DNA of 64,000 nt. Source: Ovis canadensis. Taxonomy: Eukaryota; Chordata; Mammalia; Artiodactyla; Bovidae. The notes under the pieces were generated by a model. It did no database searches and was not told the origin of the DNA. It saw nothing but the letters and a program-made list of their open reading frames with translations. The stretch lies in NCBI RefSeq assembly GCF_042477335.2, contig NC_091247.1, positions 224,092,001-224,156,000 on the forward strand, in the 5' to 3' direction. Of the stretch, positions 1 through 11,700 are shown piece after piece (position 1 is the first letter of the stretch; each line of letters begins with the position of its first letter). Both the position numbers and the translations under genes were made by a program.

Positions 1-170
1 GAGACCCGAGTTCGAGCCCTGGGTTGGGAAGATCCCCTGGAGAAGGAAATGGCAATCCACTCCGGTACTATTGCCTGGAAAAATCCCATGGACAGAGAAG
101 CCTGGTAGGCTACAGTCTGTGGGGTCGAAAAGAGTCGGACACGACTGAGCAACTACACTTCACTTCACTT
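1..170 (+). repeat. Bov-tA SINE, truncated by window start
   Basis: Typical plus-strand Bov-tA body: a tRNA-like B-box region at the very start, then the segments ggaaatggca, cccatggacagag and agtcggacacgactgagc, and a short CACTT tail. The 5' tRNA-like head lies outside the window. This is ruminant-specific SINE sequence, not a gene. Confidence 0.93.
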
Positions 171-1750
171 GGAACCCAGGGTGCCGGGCTGAGATTTCCT
201 TCATTTGAGGCTGCTGTTGATTCATTTGTGGGGGTAACGGTTTGCTTCGAGCCCACACCACGCTCTCACTGTTGTGAGACGTGGCCTTTGCTCCTGGCCC
301 ACTTTCCTGACGTGCCTGTGAGCCATTTCTAGGTTCCTGCTGTCGGAACAATGCTGCTCTGGGCGCCCTTGACCACACTGCCTGGGGCTTCCAGATGGAA
401 TCCATGGTTTGCAGCTGGTGGGGGGTCACAGCCTGCCCCAGCAGAGGCATCTGTGATCTCGCAAACCCCAATTCAGGGTGTTCAGGGACCTGGAGCCTGT
501 GTAATCCTAGGATTGGCTGTCGTTCTCAAACGTGGGCATTTGAGTCTGGGGAGGAGATTCCGAAGTCTGCGCTCAGTAGGCAGAGGAGAAGGCCCTGGCC
601 CTTTCCTGCATCTGGAGTTGCTCTGAAGGATGGGGCAAGGGTGGGCATCCTTCACAGTGTGTAGGCGAGAAGCCGGGCACTTGTCAGCCACTAAGAGGTG
701 AATTAGATGACATGTGTGCTCCTGCCTGAGCTGTAGCTCGACCCGCATCAGCCTGGGAGGAAGGGCCAGCTCCAGGTGGCCTGGAGGGAGGAACGCCCAG
801 GCCAGAGAGCCCCGGCAGGCTCCTGGAGGGCTCTGGGCTGCAGTTTCTCCATCTCTCACGGATCACCTGTGAGAGGTCCTGCTTGGAGGTCAAGACTCAG
901 CTCTTAAACCCGTAACTCGCGACGTCTTCTCTGACCTCACTGCCCACCATCCCCACACTGGGTATCCTGCACCAGACTGGAGCTCCCCAGAGGCTGTGTG
1001 CGCCGCCCAGGAGCTTAAAACGGCCAGACCCCCACTGACCTCCTGCCTGACACCCGGGATGGGGCGGGGGGAGGGCGAGGCCTGGGCATCGCTCTGCCAC
1101 CCAGCCAAGGAGGATGTTGCCTGAGTGGTCCATGGCCAGTAAAGACACAGCACCCCCTAAGCAACCTGAGGGAGCTCTTCACTGGGGCTCGCTCTAGGGT
1201 GGTAAGGAGAGGGGTAGGCTGTTGACACACCACTGCGGCAACGAGAGGACCACCCCAGGGGTAGTGCCCTCCACTCTGGGCCACTTCCCATGCAGGCCCA
1301 GGGGCTCCTGCCTCGGCCGCCAGCAGGGACTGTGGCCACATCTGGACTGTGTTCCACTCAGCCAGGTCCGTAAATGGAATAATGAAAGAGCTGGTGGCGC
1401 CCAGGTTAGGTAAGGCGGGACGTGGGGCTAGGCAGGTGAACCAGGGCCCAACTCACCTGCCTAGAGCAGGGCCCTCCCACCCTCCCCGAACTCCAGGAGT
1501 GGCTGCCCCTCCTGGGTACCACCCACCCAGCTGTGCGAGGCGGGCAGGCAGGCCCACAGCAGAGGGAGGGGGCTACGAGGCTGCCCCCCCGTGATGATAC
1601 AGACTGGCCTGGGAGCTCTTGGGCAAGGCGGACCGCCCCTTACAGACCTAGATGCGGCAGGGGTTGGGGGGGGGGGCGCATCACCATGGCCCCGTAAGGC
1701 AGGACCCCAGGAACCAAGGCCTGAGAACAGCCCGCTTTAGGGGAAATGCT
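171..1750. other. Intergenic spacer downstream of RANGAP1
   Basis: No exon with conserved coding content could be supported on either strand. The sequence is moderately GC-rich. The stretch around 890-1020 resembles an old L2/MIR fragment (pyrimidine-rich, with an 'actggagctcc' motif), but too weakly to delimit. In human, CHADL lies beyond this side of RANGAP1; nothing recognisable from it is seen here. Confidence 0.5.
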
Positions 1751-1754
1751 TCTC

Positions 1755-2673
1755 AGTGTTCACTGCTGCCACACTTTATTTGTGAAGCCCTGGGCACAGC
1801 CCAGACACACACAGAGCACATGGGGAAAGCACGGAGTGCTGCAGGGCCCCTTCAGCCCGGCCCAGCCCCAACCTGGCCCCGGCGCCAGGCCCGCAGGCCC
1901 CAGCAGGCCCTGTCCCTGCCTGCGCTGCTGGAGAACAGGTGTGGGCCTGCCCAGACCCCCACCTCTCCGCCGGGGCTCCTAGGCCGCGCCCAGACACTTC
2001 AGCGGCCCGCACGCGGCGCAGAGCCAGCACTGCCCAGGCGAGTCCAGCTCCCAGACCCTCGTGCGTGCCCCCGGCTTCCCTTCCCACCCACGCAGTGTGG
2101 CTGGACCCCCACACCCAGTCTTGCCCTCTGCCAGCCCCACCCCGTGGCCCCAGAGCGGTCCCGGCCCCGCAGGCTGAGGGGCCGCACAGAGCAGGGTGGA
2201 TGGGAGGGCAGGGTGGCCAGAGGAGCCAGGCCTGGCGACAGGAAGCAGAGCAGCCCTGAGCGAGCAGCCCCAGGCAGGACAGGACACACCTGGGCAGCAG
2301 CGCCCCAGGCCTGGTGCGGCCCGCACCGGGGGCAAGGAAGGCAGGCTGGGGGACAGCCGCTGGGGCCTGGCGCCTGCGCAGAGAGCAGAGCGTCCTCAGA
2401 CGCGGCAGCTTTAATGGCACAGCAACCTGCAGCCCTGGCGCCTGGAGGCCATCAGCTCCGCTCCAGCGGGAACAGGGCGAATCCGGCAAGGAGACATGAG
2501 AAACTCATACCCCGACCAGAAGCACACGCCTGCACGTATGCCACACCGACACACACACTCGGGGGACACGACACGCGAGACAAAGCCCGTCCCTGCCGCT
2601 GGCCACAGTCCTTCAGCTGAGTCCCTTCCCGAGTCATGGTCCAGGCGAGGGGCGGGCAAGGCCAGCTGGGCAT
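1755..2673 (-). other. RANGAP1: RANGAP1 3' untranslated region
   Basis: The region runs from the RANGAP1 stop codon (TAG, 2674-2676) to a canonical AATAAA (1775-1780 on the minus strand). A UTR of about 0.9 kb would fit. It is GC-rich and contains long open frames on both strands (for example 1652-2620 plus) that have no recognisable protein content. A closer ATTAAA variant at 2410-2415 could give a shorter UTR. The 3' cleavage position is inferred, not seen. Confidence 0.65.
1775..1780 (-). terminator. RANGAP1: Poly(A) signal AATAAA for RANGAP1
   Basis: Minus-strand AATAAA about 0.9 kb downstream of the stop codon. It is the first canonical hexamer met when reading the 3'UTR. An ATTAAA variant lies nearer the stop at 2410-2415. 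Confidence 0.6.
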
Positions 2674-2743
2674 CTAGACCTTGTACAGCGTCTGCAGGAG
2701 ATTGTGACGGGCGAAGGAGCAGGATTCCAGGGCGCCGTTGGGC
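2674..2743 (-). CDS. RANGAP1: RANGAP1 coding exon 15 (last)
   Basis: Encodes residues 563-585, ending ...SLE-type tail [19 protein letters not shown], then TAG at 2674-2676. The acceptor CAG is at 2744-2746. Its first base completes the Lys codon split as AA|G with exon 14. The tail ending in TLYKV is the family C-terminus and confirms the frame. Confidence 0.96.
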
Positions 2744-5700
2744 CTGCGGGGAGAGAAGGATCAGCGGGCAGGCCCCTTTGGACCCAGGAAGCTCTGGCTG
2801 CGCGGCGCCAGCTTCCCAGCTGTGACGCTACCCAGAACACACACCATACTCGGGTTTTCTAACTTTCACGATGACTCTGCAATGGGGACGTCAGCTCCTG
2901 CCTTTACAGGTAGGGGTAGGGGAGGCACCCGAGGCCACACAGCCCCGAGCTGGGAACCTGGCCTCCTCTCCGCCAGACAGGCTCTCCCGGGCTTCTCCAG
3001 TGGGCACAGGGCCAGGGAGCCTCCCTCAGCCACTGGTCCCTGTGAGCGACTGGACCATGGGAGTCCCAGCTGGGCCCCTGAGAGCCACAGGTAACCAGCG
3101 AGATCATCAGTTTACTGCCGAGAAAGAAACTAGTGAGGTGCTCAGGGGGACAGGGAACCTGGGGAGCAGCCAGGACCGAAAGCCACGGACGCCTTGCCTG
3201 GTGCAGGCTGGGCCTGGACCCCAGAGCCCTGGGCTGGAGCTGAGGGAAGGGAGCACACATGACCCCCACAGTCACCTGTCAGGCCCGAGCCCCCCTCTTC
3301 TGATGTGGATACGTTGAGGCCTGCACTGGAGGGCAGGCAACAAGCCAGGAGGAGGCAGTCTGTCACTGACCAGCGGGCGAGGGTGTCTTCTAGGGGTTCG
3401 GGGTCCATGCCCAGCCCAAGGGCCAGAACAGAGGCAACAGTCCCAACCAAGGCCTGGAAGGACACGGGCAGCCGGGGGTGGCGGCTGGGGACACTCTGGA
3501 CAGCCTGCGGCAGCGGCTCCTGCAGCGGGGACAGGTGCGGGGAGCGCACACCTTGGGCTGGTGGGGGGCCGGCTGTGGTCCGCATGAGACCACGCCTGGG
3601 GCTCGGAGTTGCCCTGGGCTTCGGCAGAGGAGCAGCTGCAGCGCAAGGGGAGGTCTGGGGTGAGGCAGGGGGTAGAGGGGCGGTTTGTGGTGGCAGGGGC
3701 AGGCAGACATAGCGAGGGCGTCAGGCCAGACCACGGAGGTAGCCGAGATGCCAAGCGGCAGGGGCCAAGGCACCAACTGGGTCCTGGGGGCTGGTGGGTG
3801 CTCCTCGCCCCACCCACGCAGGCCACCCCACATACTCCCTCACAAGCTCTAAGCGCCCGACTGATGCCGGGGGCCCACTGATGTCACGTGTCCCCTAAGG
3901 CGGGGGCCCCTCCTTTCTCCTTGGACCCTCCCACGTTCCCCCAAGGTCCTGGCTTCACCAGAAGTGTGGTGGTCAGAGCCTCGGAGACAGCCTCACCCAT
4001 GCCTCAGTTTGGCAGATGGGGAGACTGAGGCCTGGGGAAGCAGGGGCTCGGCTACGGGCCACACGGGGCCTCAGTGAGGGCAGGGACAGACCTCCCACCC
4101 CACCATACCCCTGCTGGGCCCTGAGGTCTGGAGGCTACTTGTTCCTCGACTGTGACCAGCACCCTACCAGGCCCAGGACCTCCAGGACAAGGCCCCCTTG
4201 GCCTGGGCTGCTGAGGGAACAGACACAGGACTGCTCCCCGGATGCTGCCGGGCACGGAGCCCGGGTTGGCAGCAAGACGTGGGCAGAGCCCCTCTGACCC
4301 GGTGTTCACTGCCTTGTCTGCAAGACGGGGCCACTACCGTGTTCCCACTCTCAGGGAAGATACTGTGCCTGAGCCGTGTCCTCAGCTGGCCAGGTCTAGT
4401 GAGATTCAAACACAGATGCCGAGAGCCTGGGAGGCCTGCGTGGCCAGGCCGGGGACATGGACACTGGCCGCGAGGGCCGGCGGGGGCACACTCACTTGGT
4501 CATGAACGCCAGCAGCAGGGGGGCGAGGGCCTTGGGGAAGTAGTCCTGCTGCACCACGTGGGTCAGCGCCATCAGGGGGCCGTACAGGTTGGCGACGGCC
4601 TTGATCTTGTCTTCACTCTGCGAGACAGATGCACAGCAGAAGGCTGGGTGCGTGTCAAGGTCACCTGGGGCACGCCAGGTCTCCCCGACCCAGCCCCTGC
4701 TGAGAGAGCCCCACGGCCAAGGTCAAGCTGAATCCCACATCCCATCACAAAGGCCGAGCCTGCTTAAGCAGACCCAGGCCTGGGGACTGGCCGAGCGGCC
4801 CCAGCAGGACTCGAGGTGCCGGATGTTAGGCTGCAACCCCCCCGCCTGGGCCACGTTCCTTCTGGCGCACCTTGAGCAGCCCCATGTGGATAAGCAGCCG
4901 GGTGAGGAACGCATTGGAGTTGAAGGCAGACGAGCTGAAGGCCTTCTTCATCAAAGCATCTGCAAGGCAGAAGCAGTCGAAAGGACTCAGGTCATGTGGC
5001 CCCCGGGCACAGAGGCTGGCCCTGCCTCCTGTCACGTCAGGAGGTGGACGTGGGGTGGGCATGGCCGCAGCAGCCGGAGGGCGGGCACAGCCAGCACCAG
5101 GGGAAGGGCTCAGCCCCCTCCCGCCCCCACAGGGACGCCTGGGCCTGGCCTGGCCTCAGGTGGAACGCGTGTGGGCAGAGATGAGGTGAGGCAGGTCACC
5201 CTGGGGCGGTTTCAGCTGGTCTCTGGAGGTGGGGGGTTGGGGAATGGATGGCGGAGCAGGAGGAGGTGTGGCCAAGGCCCTGCAGGGACCCCATGAGCCT
5301 CTGCTTCTGTGCTGGGAAACACAGAATTCTGGCAACTTGTCCCCACAAATGCCCCAGGAGGGGCGGGGCTGGGCCCTCAGGGAGCAGACACAAGAGACCC
5401 CTGCCTGGCCCCTCCCAGCCTCCCCTCCCCCAGCCCACCAAGCGTCACCCAGTTCTCCAATCGCTTCCAGCCTGTCCTCCCCTCCCTGCCTGGCCCAACC
5501 TGGCAGCTCAAACACTGGCAAGGTGGAAGGTGAGAGGTGCTGTGAGGAAAGGAACTGAGAGGCTGGGGTGGCAAGCGAGGGTCTCAACAGAACCAGAGAC
5601 CCTCGGAAGCCTGGGGAAGGCCTGGGGACCTGCGGGTGGAGGGGACGGTGTGTGCAGCAGCTCGGAGGCGGGCACAGGGTTCAGCTCTCATCACCCCTCC

Positions 5701-8700
5701 TTGGAGAGGTCTGACCTTCCTGCAGAGGGCGCCACCTGGCCCGAGTTCTCACCGTATAGAACTGTATGGCTTTGGGAAGGGCCTCAGGCTCCCCATCTGC
5801 AAAAAACAGAGAGGCGAGCACCCGGCCCGAACTACGGCGAGAACCCGACGGAGAACAGATGGGAGGGCAGCGCTCTGAGCCAAGCCTGGGGCAGCGAAGA
5901 GGCCGCAGCTGTCCGGGCCGCCCCGCACGCACCTACTGCGTCCTGCACAGCCGTCCGCACCGAGGCTTCGTCCTTGAACACGGAGGACACTTTCAGGAAG
6001 GCAGAGACCACCTTCTCCGGGTCAGACGTGTCAGTCTGAGGACACAGGAGACAACGGCTGGTCACCAGGGACCTTGGCAGACGCGGGCACCTGCCTATGG
6101 CTAGAGGAGGCCTTGGCAGGACACGGGCCTTTGCTCGGCAGGGACGCGCTGTCCCCCCAGAGCCGGCAAGGGCCCGGCCACCACAGGTGTGCAGCACCCA
6201 CGGAGAGTGTACACGCTAAAAACCACTGTCTCCAGGGACCCCCTCTTGCAGTCTAACCCAACGAAATAATCCAGCATGCAAACGATGTTCATACGAAAGG
6301 AAACCTGCCTCAGCTTAACCGACAACAGAGGAAAAGCGGAAATACTGGCAATCCACAGAAACTGTGGATGGTTTAAGTGCTACATCTGTTCACTGACATA
6401 AAGGGCGTGAGAAGAGTCGTACTGACACAGAAAACAATGAATGGTGTTCAGTGAGAGTCTGGCCGCATGAAGGTCTGCATCACATAAATCTCATTTACCA
6501 TGGGGGAAAAACAGATTACAGGAAAAAAAATGACAGAAGAACATAAGAGGCAATAAAAAGCCAAAATATCCAGCCAACTCTGCGAGTGGCCCCTTTTATT
6601 TCTTCTAGACACACCTCAGAGATACTGTGGGCTTGGTTCCAGACCACAGCAATAAAGCAGATACTGCAGTAAAGCCAGTCACGTGAACTTTGGGTCTCCC
6701 TGTGTGTTCATCTATGAAGTGTGCAGTAGCATCACGTCTAAAAAAGCACGTACATTAACTCAAAAACACGTTCTTACTAGAATATGCTGTTATCTGAGCC
6801 TTCAGAAAGTCATGATCTTTTGTCAGTGGAAGGTATGAAACACTGTGAGAAATACCAAAATGGGACAGAGACACCGAGCGAGCAAACGCGGCTGCAACCA
6901 CAGCATCAACAGACTTGCTCACCACAGCTGCCACGGACTTCCATTTGTGTAAAAAAAACACAAACATGCAGCCTCAGCTTTCTCATCTGTCAAATGACAG
7001 TAGAAGGGTCTACATTCCGAGGTGCCAAGAAGGTTGAATAAAATCATGTCAAGTGCTCAGAACGGGGGGGCAGACAGGCACTGTGCGCTGCTGAGCTCAG
7101 GGGGCTCGGTAATCATCTCAGCAAGAACGAGTCACACCCCAACAACGAACAAGTGAGTAGCCTGGGACCTGCTCGGGGGCCCGGGGCAGGAGAGCCGTTC
7201 TAGAAGCAGCTGGTCCTACCGGACGTGCAGAGGGAAGCCTAACCGTGTGCTCCCATGACAGTCCTGCGAAAATTCCCAAACCCCAGTTATCCCTGAGACG
7301 CCCCAGGCCTACCCTTCCTCGCGGCCCAAATTGTGTCCACAGCGTGCGCAGACCTGTGCCAGCGCTGGTCACGCTCATTACACGAGTGTGCATTAGATAT
7401 GGCACTTGGCAGCCCCGCCCCCGCCCAAACCCCGAGCTGCGCCGGAACCTCTGCTCTGGCAGCTCTAGCAGCCGAGGCTCGAGCGGGCTGGCTTCAGTGG
7501 TGCTATTACCTGCTGGGCTATCAGCACGGAGCTCTTGGGCCCGAGGCGCAGCAGCTTCTCCGGGGAGGGGAAGGCCAGGAAGGTGGAGACGTCTGCGGGA
7601 GGCGGGGAGGACAGGACAGGAGCTGGTTCCTGGGGGGCAGGCAGCACAGGTGGCTCTGGAGAGGTCCACGTCCAGACTCTTCGCCCCGAAGGATGCCCCT
7701 CACTCGGGCCGCTCAAGGCTCAGAGTCCAGAATTTCCCCCAATTCCCCAAGGGTGAGGGGCCTGCAGAGGCTGCCCCTGGTCAGCTCTTCACACAGGAGC
7801 CTCTGGGGTGTGGGCAAGCACTTCCTTCAGACTCCAAGAGCCTGGTGCGGCCAAGGGGATCCTTGGGATGACATGAGATACTGCAGAAATGACTCCAGGG
7901 CTCAAGGGGCCCCGCCAGGAGCTACTGTCTTAGCTGGGATGACCATTGCCGGCGGGCACCAGAGGTGCCTGGCCATCACAATGGACAGTAGGCCACACTC
8001 AACATAGCACGGCCCTCTGTGCCCAGCCCAAAGTCCCCTAGAAGCTTTACCTGGGAAGCTGAGAGAACAGACATGCCTCCTGGCCGGGAAAGGGACACCA
8101 AGTATCCAAGCTGGGTCACAACCCGGCCACCATCTCCAGAATGGGGACCATCCCTAGTGGTCACCAAGATGGGGAGGAAAACGAATTTCCATTTTTGCCT
8201 GTTTTTTACCTTACTCTTTTAGAAACACTTATATGCCTCCAGCACAACTGAAAACCCAGGTATGACTTTACAGTTGGCCTCTGTGTCTGAGGTTCTACAC
8301 CCACAGATTCAACCAACGGCAGATCACAGAGCCGTGCTGCAGTTCAGTTACTGCAGACATCCACACAGAAGTGGGCTCGTGCAGGGCACACCCATGCTGT
8401 TCAGCAGTCTACTGCACGCCACGCAGCAGCACCGTACGTGTGGATAACTTATAAATGAACAGACACGTCCGTACTGGGGTTAAGGACAGACAAATGCAGC
8501 TGCACTGGGGTGATTTCCTCTTTTCCACATGGAAGCGCACAGGCAGAACGAGTCTGCAGTCCTGTGACCAAGACACCCCCACCCCCACCTCCCGGGGGAG
8601 CGGTCTCAGGACCCCAGGGCCCGGGCGGGGCTCTGGCCTGCAGGACTCACCCCGCTGCTCGGGCCCTGGCCCTTCCTTGAAGGCGTGTTCGACTCCTCGC

Positions 8701-11700
8701 CCTGCTCTTCCTGCTGTGGCTCCTCTTCCTCCTCCTCCTCATCCTCCTCCTCCTCCTCTTCTCCTTCCTCCTCCTCCTCCTCCTCCTCCTCCTCGTCATC
8801 CTCATCCTCGTCATCCTCACCCTCATCATCACTGCAAAGGGAGGTCTGGCTGAAGCAGACCCCTCCCTGCCCAGTGGCCCACGTTGGCCCCAAGAACCCA
8901 CAGACCCCAGCCGGGCAGGAGCTGGGCAGGGAGGGCCGGGGAGCAGCTGTCCCAGACTGGGGACCTGAGAGTCACCTGGAGGCCCATCCCACAGGGACAC
9001 CTGCACTGCATCTTGTCCTTGTCCCAAAGAACCCGCAGTCTCACGGGGGAGACGGAGGACAGGAAGCACTCTGTCACAGCTGGGGCCCAGGGCCAGGTGG
9101 GAACACTGCCCAGGCTGAGATGCCCAGGACGGTGCCACCCATGTCTTGCTGACCATGGAAACTATGGTCAAGGCGGAGCGAGGGGGCCGCCCTGCCTCTG
9201 ATGAAGCCTGTTCCACTTCGCCCGGACTGGGGGGCCCCTCGTGGCCTAGGGCTTCTAGATCACTCGATTATCACTGTCTCATGCCTTGGTCCCTCGCCCA
9301 CGGCAACAAGGCCTCATGAGTCAGAAACCTTGACTGTCTCGCTGTCGAGCCCCTAATGCCCAGCACGGTGCCCGGCACACCACAGGGACTCCCCCCATGT
9401 TTTCTGAATGAATAAAGGGAGGAACCAAGAGTCCGGGGCCCCTCAGGGCCCACCCTTCCTGGCCTAGGTCCTGCAGCAGCGCGGGGCCTGGTCCTGGTGG
9501 GATGCGACGGAGGGCCTGGCACAGGAATGATGCCGTCTAGAGATCAGAGAGGCAGGCGGAGGCGGGTGCTGACTGCCGAGCCAGCTCCCGTCCAGACGGA
9601 GGAGGCAGCCCCCCGCCCCTCGAACCCAGAAGACCCCCGCTCCTGCATCAACCTCTGCCTTCTCCAGTCGACCTCCAAGCCTGGTCTCAGGAACAACCTG
9701 GGCCCATCCCACGGCCACTGCACCCCACATCACTGCTGCCCCGCGCAGCATCACCTCAGATCGAAGCACGTCCCTTGAGAGGCCTCCCCGACCCTCCTGC
9801 TCAATAAGGTGACTACTCTCAGCCTCTCTATGTCCCTGTGATATTTACACGCGATCACTCAATTATCATTGTCTCATTCCTTGATCCCTCGCCCACGGCA
9901 ACAAGGCCTCAAGAGTCAGAAACCTTGACTGTCTCGCTGTCGATCCCCTAATGCCCAGCACGGTGCCTGGCACACCACAGGGACTCCACCCATGTTTTCT
10001 GAATGAATAAAGGGAGGAACGAAGAGTCCGGGGCCCCAGACCCCCCACCTGAGGGACGCCAGCACCGCGGCCATGTTGAAGCCTTCCAGCACTTCCTGCA
10101 GCTGCTCACAGCCTTCTTCTCCCAGCATGTTGCCTGCTCGCGGGGAGGGGCCGGGGGTCAGCACGGGGTGGGGCCCACCGAGCAGGCTGGGGCCGAGGCC
10201 ACCCCCCTCCTACCATTGAGGTCCAGTTTCTCCAGTTCCGTCTTGTCTGCCACGGCCTCAGCAACGGACAGAGCAGCCTCTCTCTTGATCTCACCGAATG
10301 ACAAGTTCAGCTCCTAAAAGATAAGGGGAAGGGGTAGAGGCAGGCAGACACAGGAGCCAGGAGACAGGGGGACCAGGAGACACGGGGGTCAGGAGCCTCC
10401 ACTTCCCCAGGTGAGGGTTTGAGGCAGACTCTGTCCGGCCAGATAGAACATCGCCACAACAAAAGGAATGCTATTCACCCAACGACTCCCACTAAACCGA
10501 AACGACCCGAGTCACTCTTCTCTTTGAAAAGTCAGAAACCCTACCTCGGAGGGGTGAAGAGACTTGCAGAGCCACCGGGGGAGGAGGAGGGGGAAGGGCC
10601 GGGCTATGAAGCCAGGCCCACCTGCCTTGACAGGCCTGAACCCTGCTCCCCGCACAGCTGTCACCCTGAGCACAGGGGAGCCTGGACCCCGGAGGGAGGA
10701 GGCAGGGGGTCGGACAGCACCTTCAGCTTCGGCAGGCCCCCGCGGATGGCATCTGCGATGGCGACGGCGCCCTTGGAACGCACCAGGCAGTCCCCGAAGT
10801 TGATCACCTCCACCTGCCGCAAGGTCTTCAGCGTCTGGAGGAGGAGGTGGGGGCCCAGGGTGAGGCCCTCGAGCCGGCGTCACACCCCATCGCAGCCTGT
10901 CGCTCTGCACCCAGTCCAGCTGCCTCATCAGCTCTTCCCGTGTCCCCCGGGAGGCCTCCCGGCCTCTGGCTAAGCCCCCTCCAGGGCTCCCTATCGCTCA
11001 CGGGAAGTCTCAAGGAGTCAGCAAGGCCCCCTCCACCGCCAGCCCTCAGACACACCTTGACCCCTGGCCTGTCACACCAGGCCTAATGGAGCAAGGGTCA
11101 CTCCCGTCTCTGGCCTGCCCACGGGCTGCTGACCCCTTTGCCCAAAACACCCCTCCTGCCCTCCCTATCCATACAAAGTTCACTTGTCCTGGAGAACTTG
11201 GCCACAAGGTGGCCTCTTTCAGGAAGCCTGCCCTGCGTCTGGCTGGAACTCCCTGTGTGCTCCCCAACACTTGTGAGCGTCTTTAAGATCCCACAGCAGG
11301 CCTGCCAGACTCCTTTGGGGTCGTGCAGGCCTCTGAGGTTGACGGGAGCAGCGGCGTTCCCACCCAGTGGCCCCGACGCCTAGCAGCCACTGCTCGCGGC
11401 TGAGTGGCTCCTTCCTTCCCTCCTCGCCCTTGGGGCTCCTTGAAGGCAGAGTCTCGGACTCATCTCTGTGTGGCCTGCACTTGGCCTGCACTAGACAGGG
11501 GCTCAATAAACAGCTGAGGAAAGAATAGACAAGAAGCAGCCTCTATGTGGCCTCTGAGAACAAAATCAGCACCAACAGCTGCGGCCGCATGGAGGCCGCT
11601 CAGGATGGGGCAGCGCAGACACACAGAGCTGCCCCCAGAGCCCAGGCCCCCTGGTGACAGTTGCCCCGTCCAGGACATGCGCATGTGGCCGAAGCCACAG

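Larger units (their letters stand above)
6036..7509 (-). other. RANGAP1: RANGAP1 intron 11, containing an old L1-like piece and a Tigger element
   Basis: Spans donor GTAATAGC (7509 downward) to acceptor CTCAG. The central part (6607-6962) is a Tigger DNA transposon remnant. The AT-rich stretch at about 6250-6560 looks like an old L1 3' fragment. The remainder is unassigned. Confidence 0.7.
8832..10048 (-). other. RANGAP1: RANGAP1 intron 9, with a direct duplication
   Basis: From donor GTGGGG (10048 downward) to acceptor TTTGCAG. Contains two copies of a 185-bp segment (9258-9442 and 9853-10037); the right copy ends 11 bp from the splice donor. Confidence 0.85.

Noticed and set aside
1652-2620. 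322-residue plus-strand open frame
   Set aside because: It is antisense to the RANGAP1 3'UTR, has low-complexity Pro/Arg/Gly/Ala composition and no recognisable domain. GC-rich DNA gives such frames by chance.
5248-6039. 263-residue plus-strand open frame
   Set aside because: Overlaps RANGAP1 exon 12 on the opposite strand and has no recognisable content.
8685-9152. Serine-rich plus-strand open frame
   Set aside because: It is the antisense reading of the acidic GAG/GAA tract of RANGAP1 exon 10.
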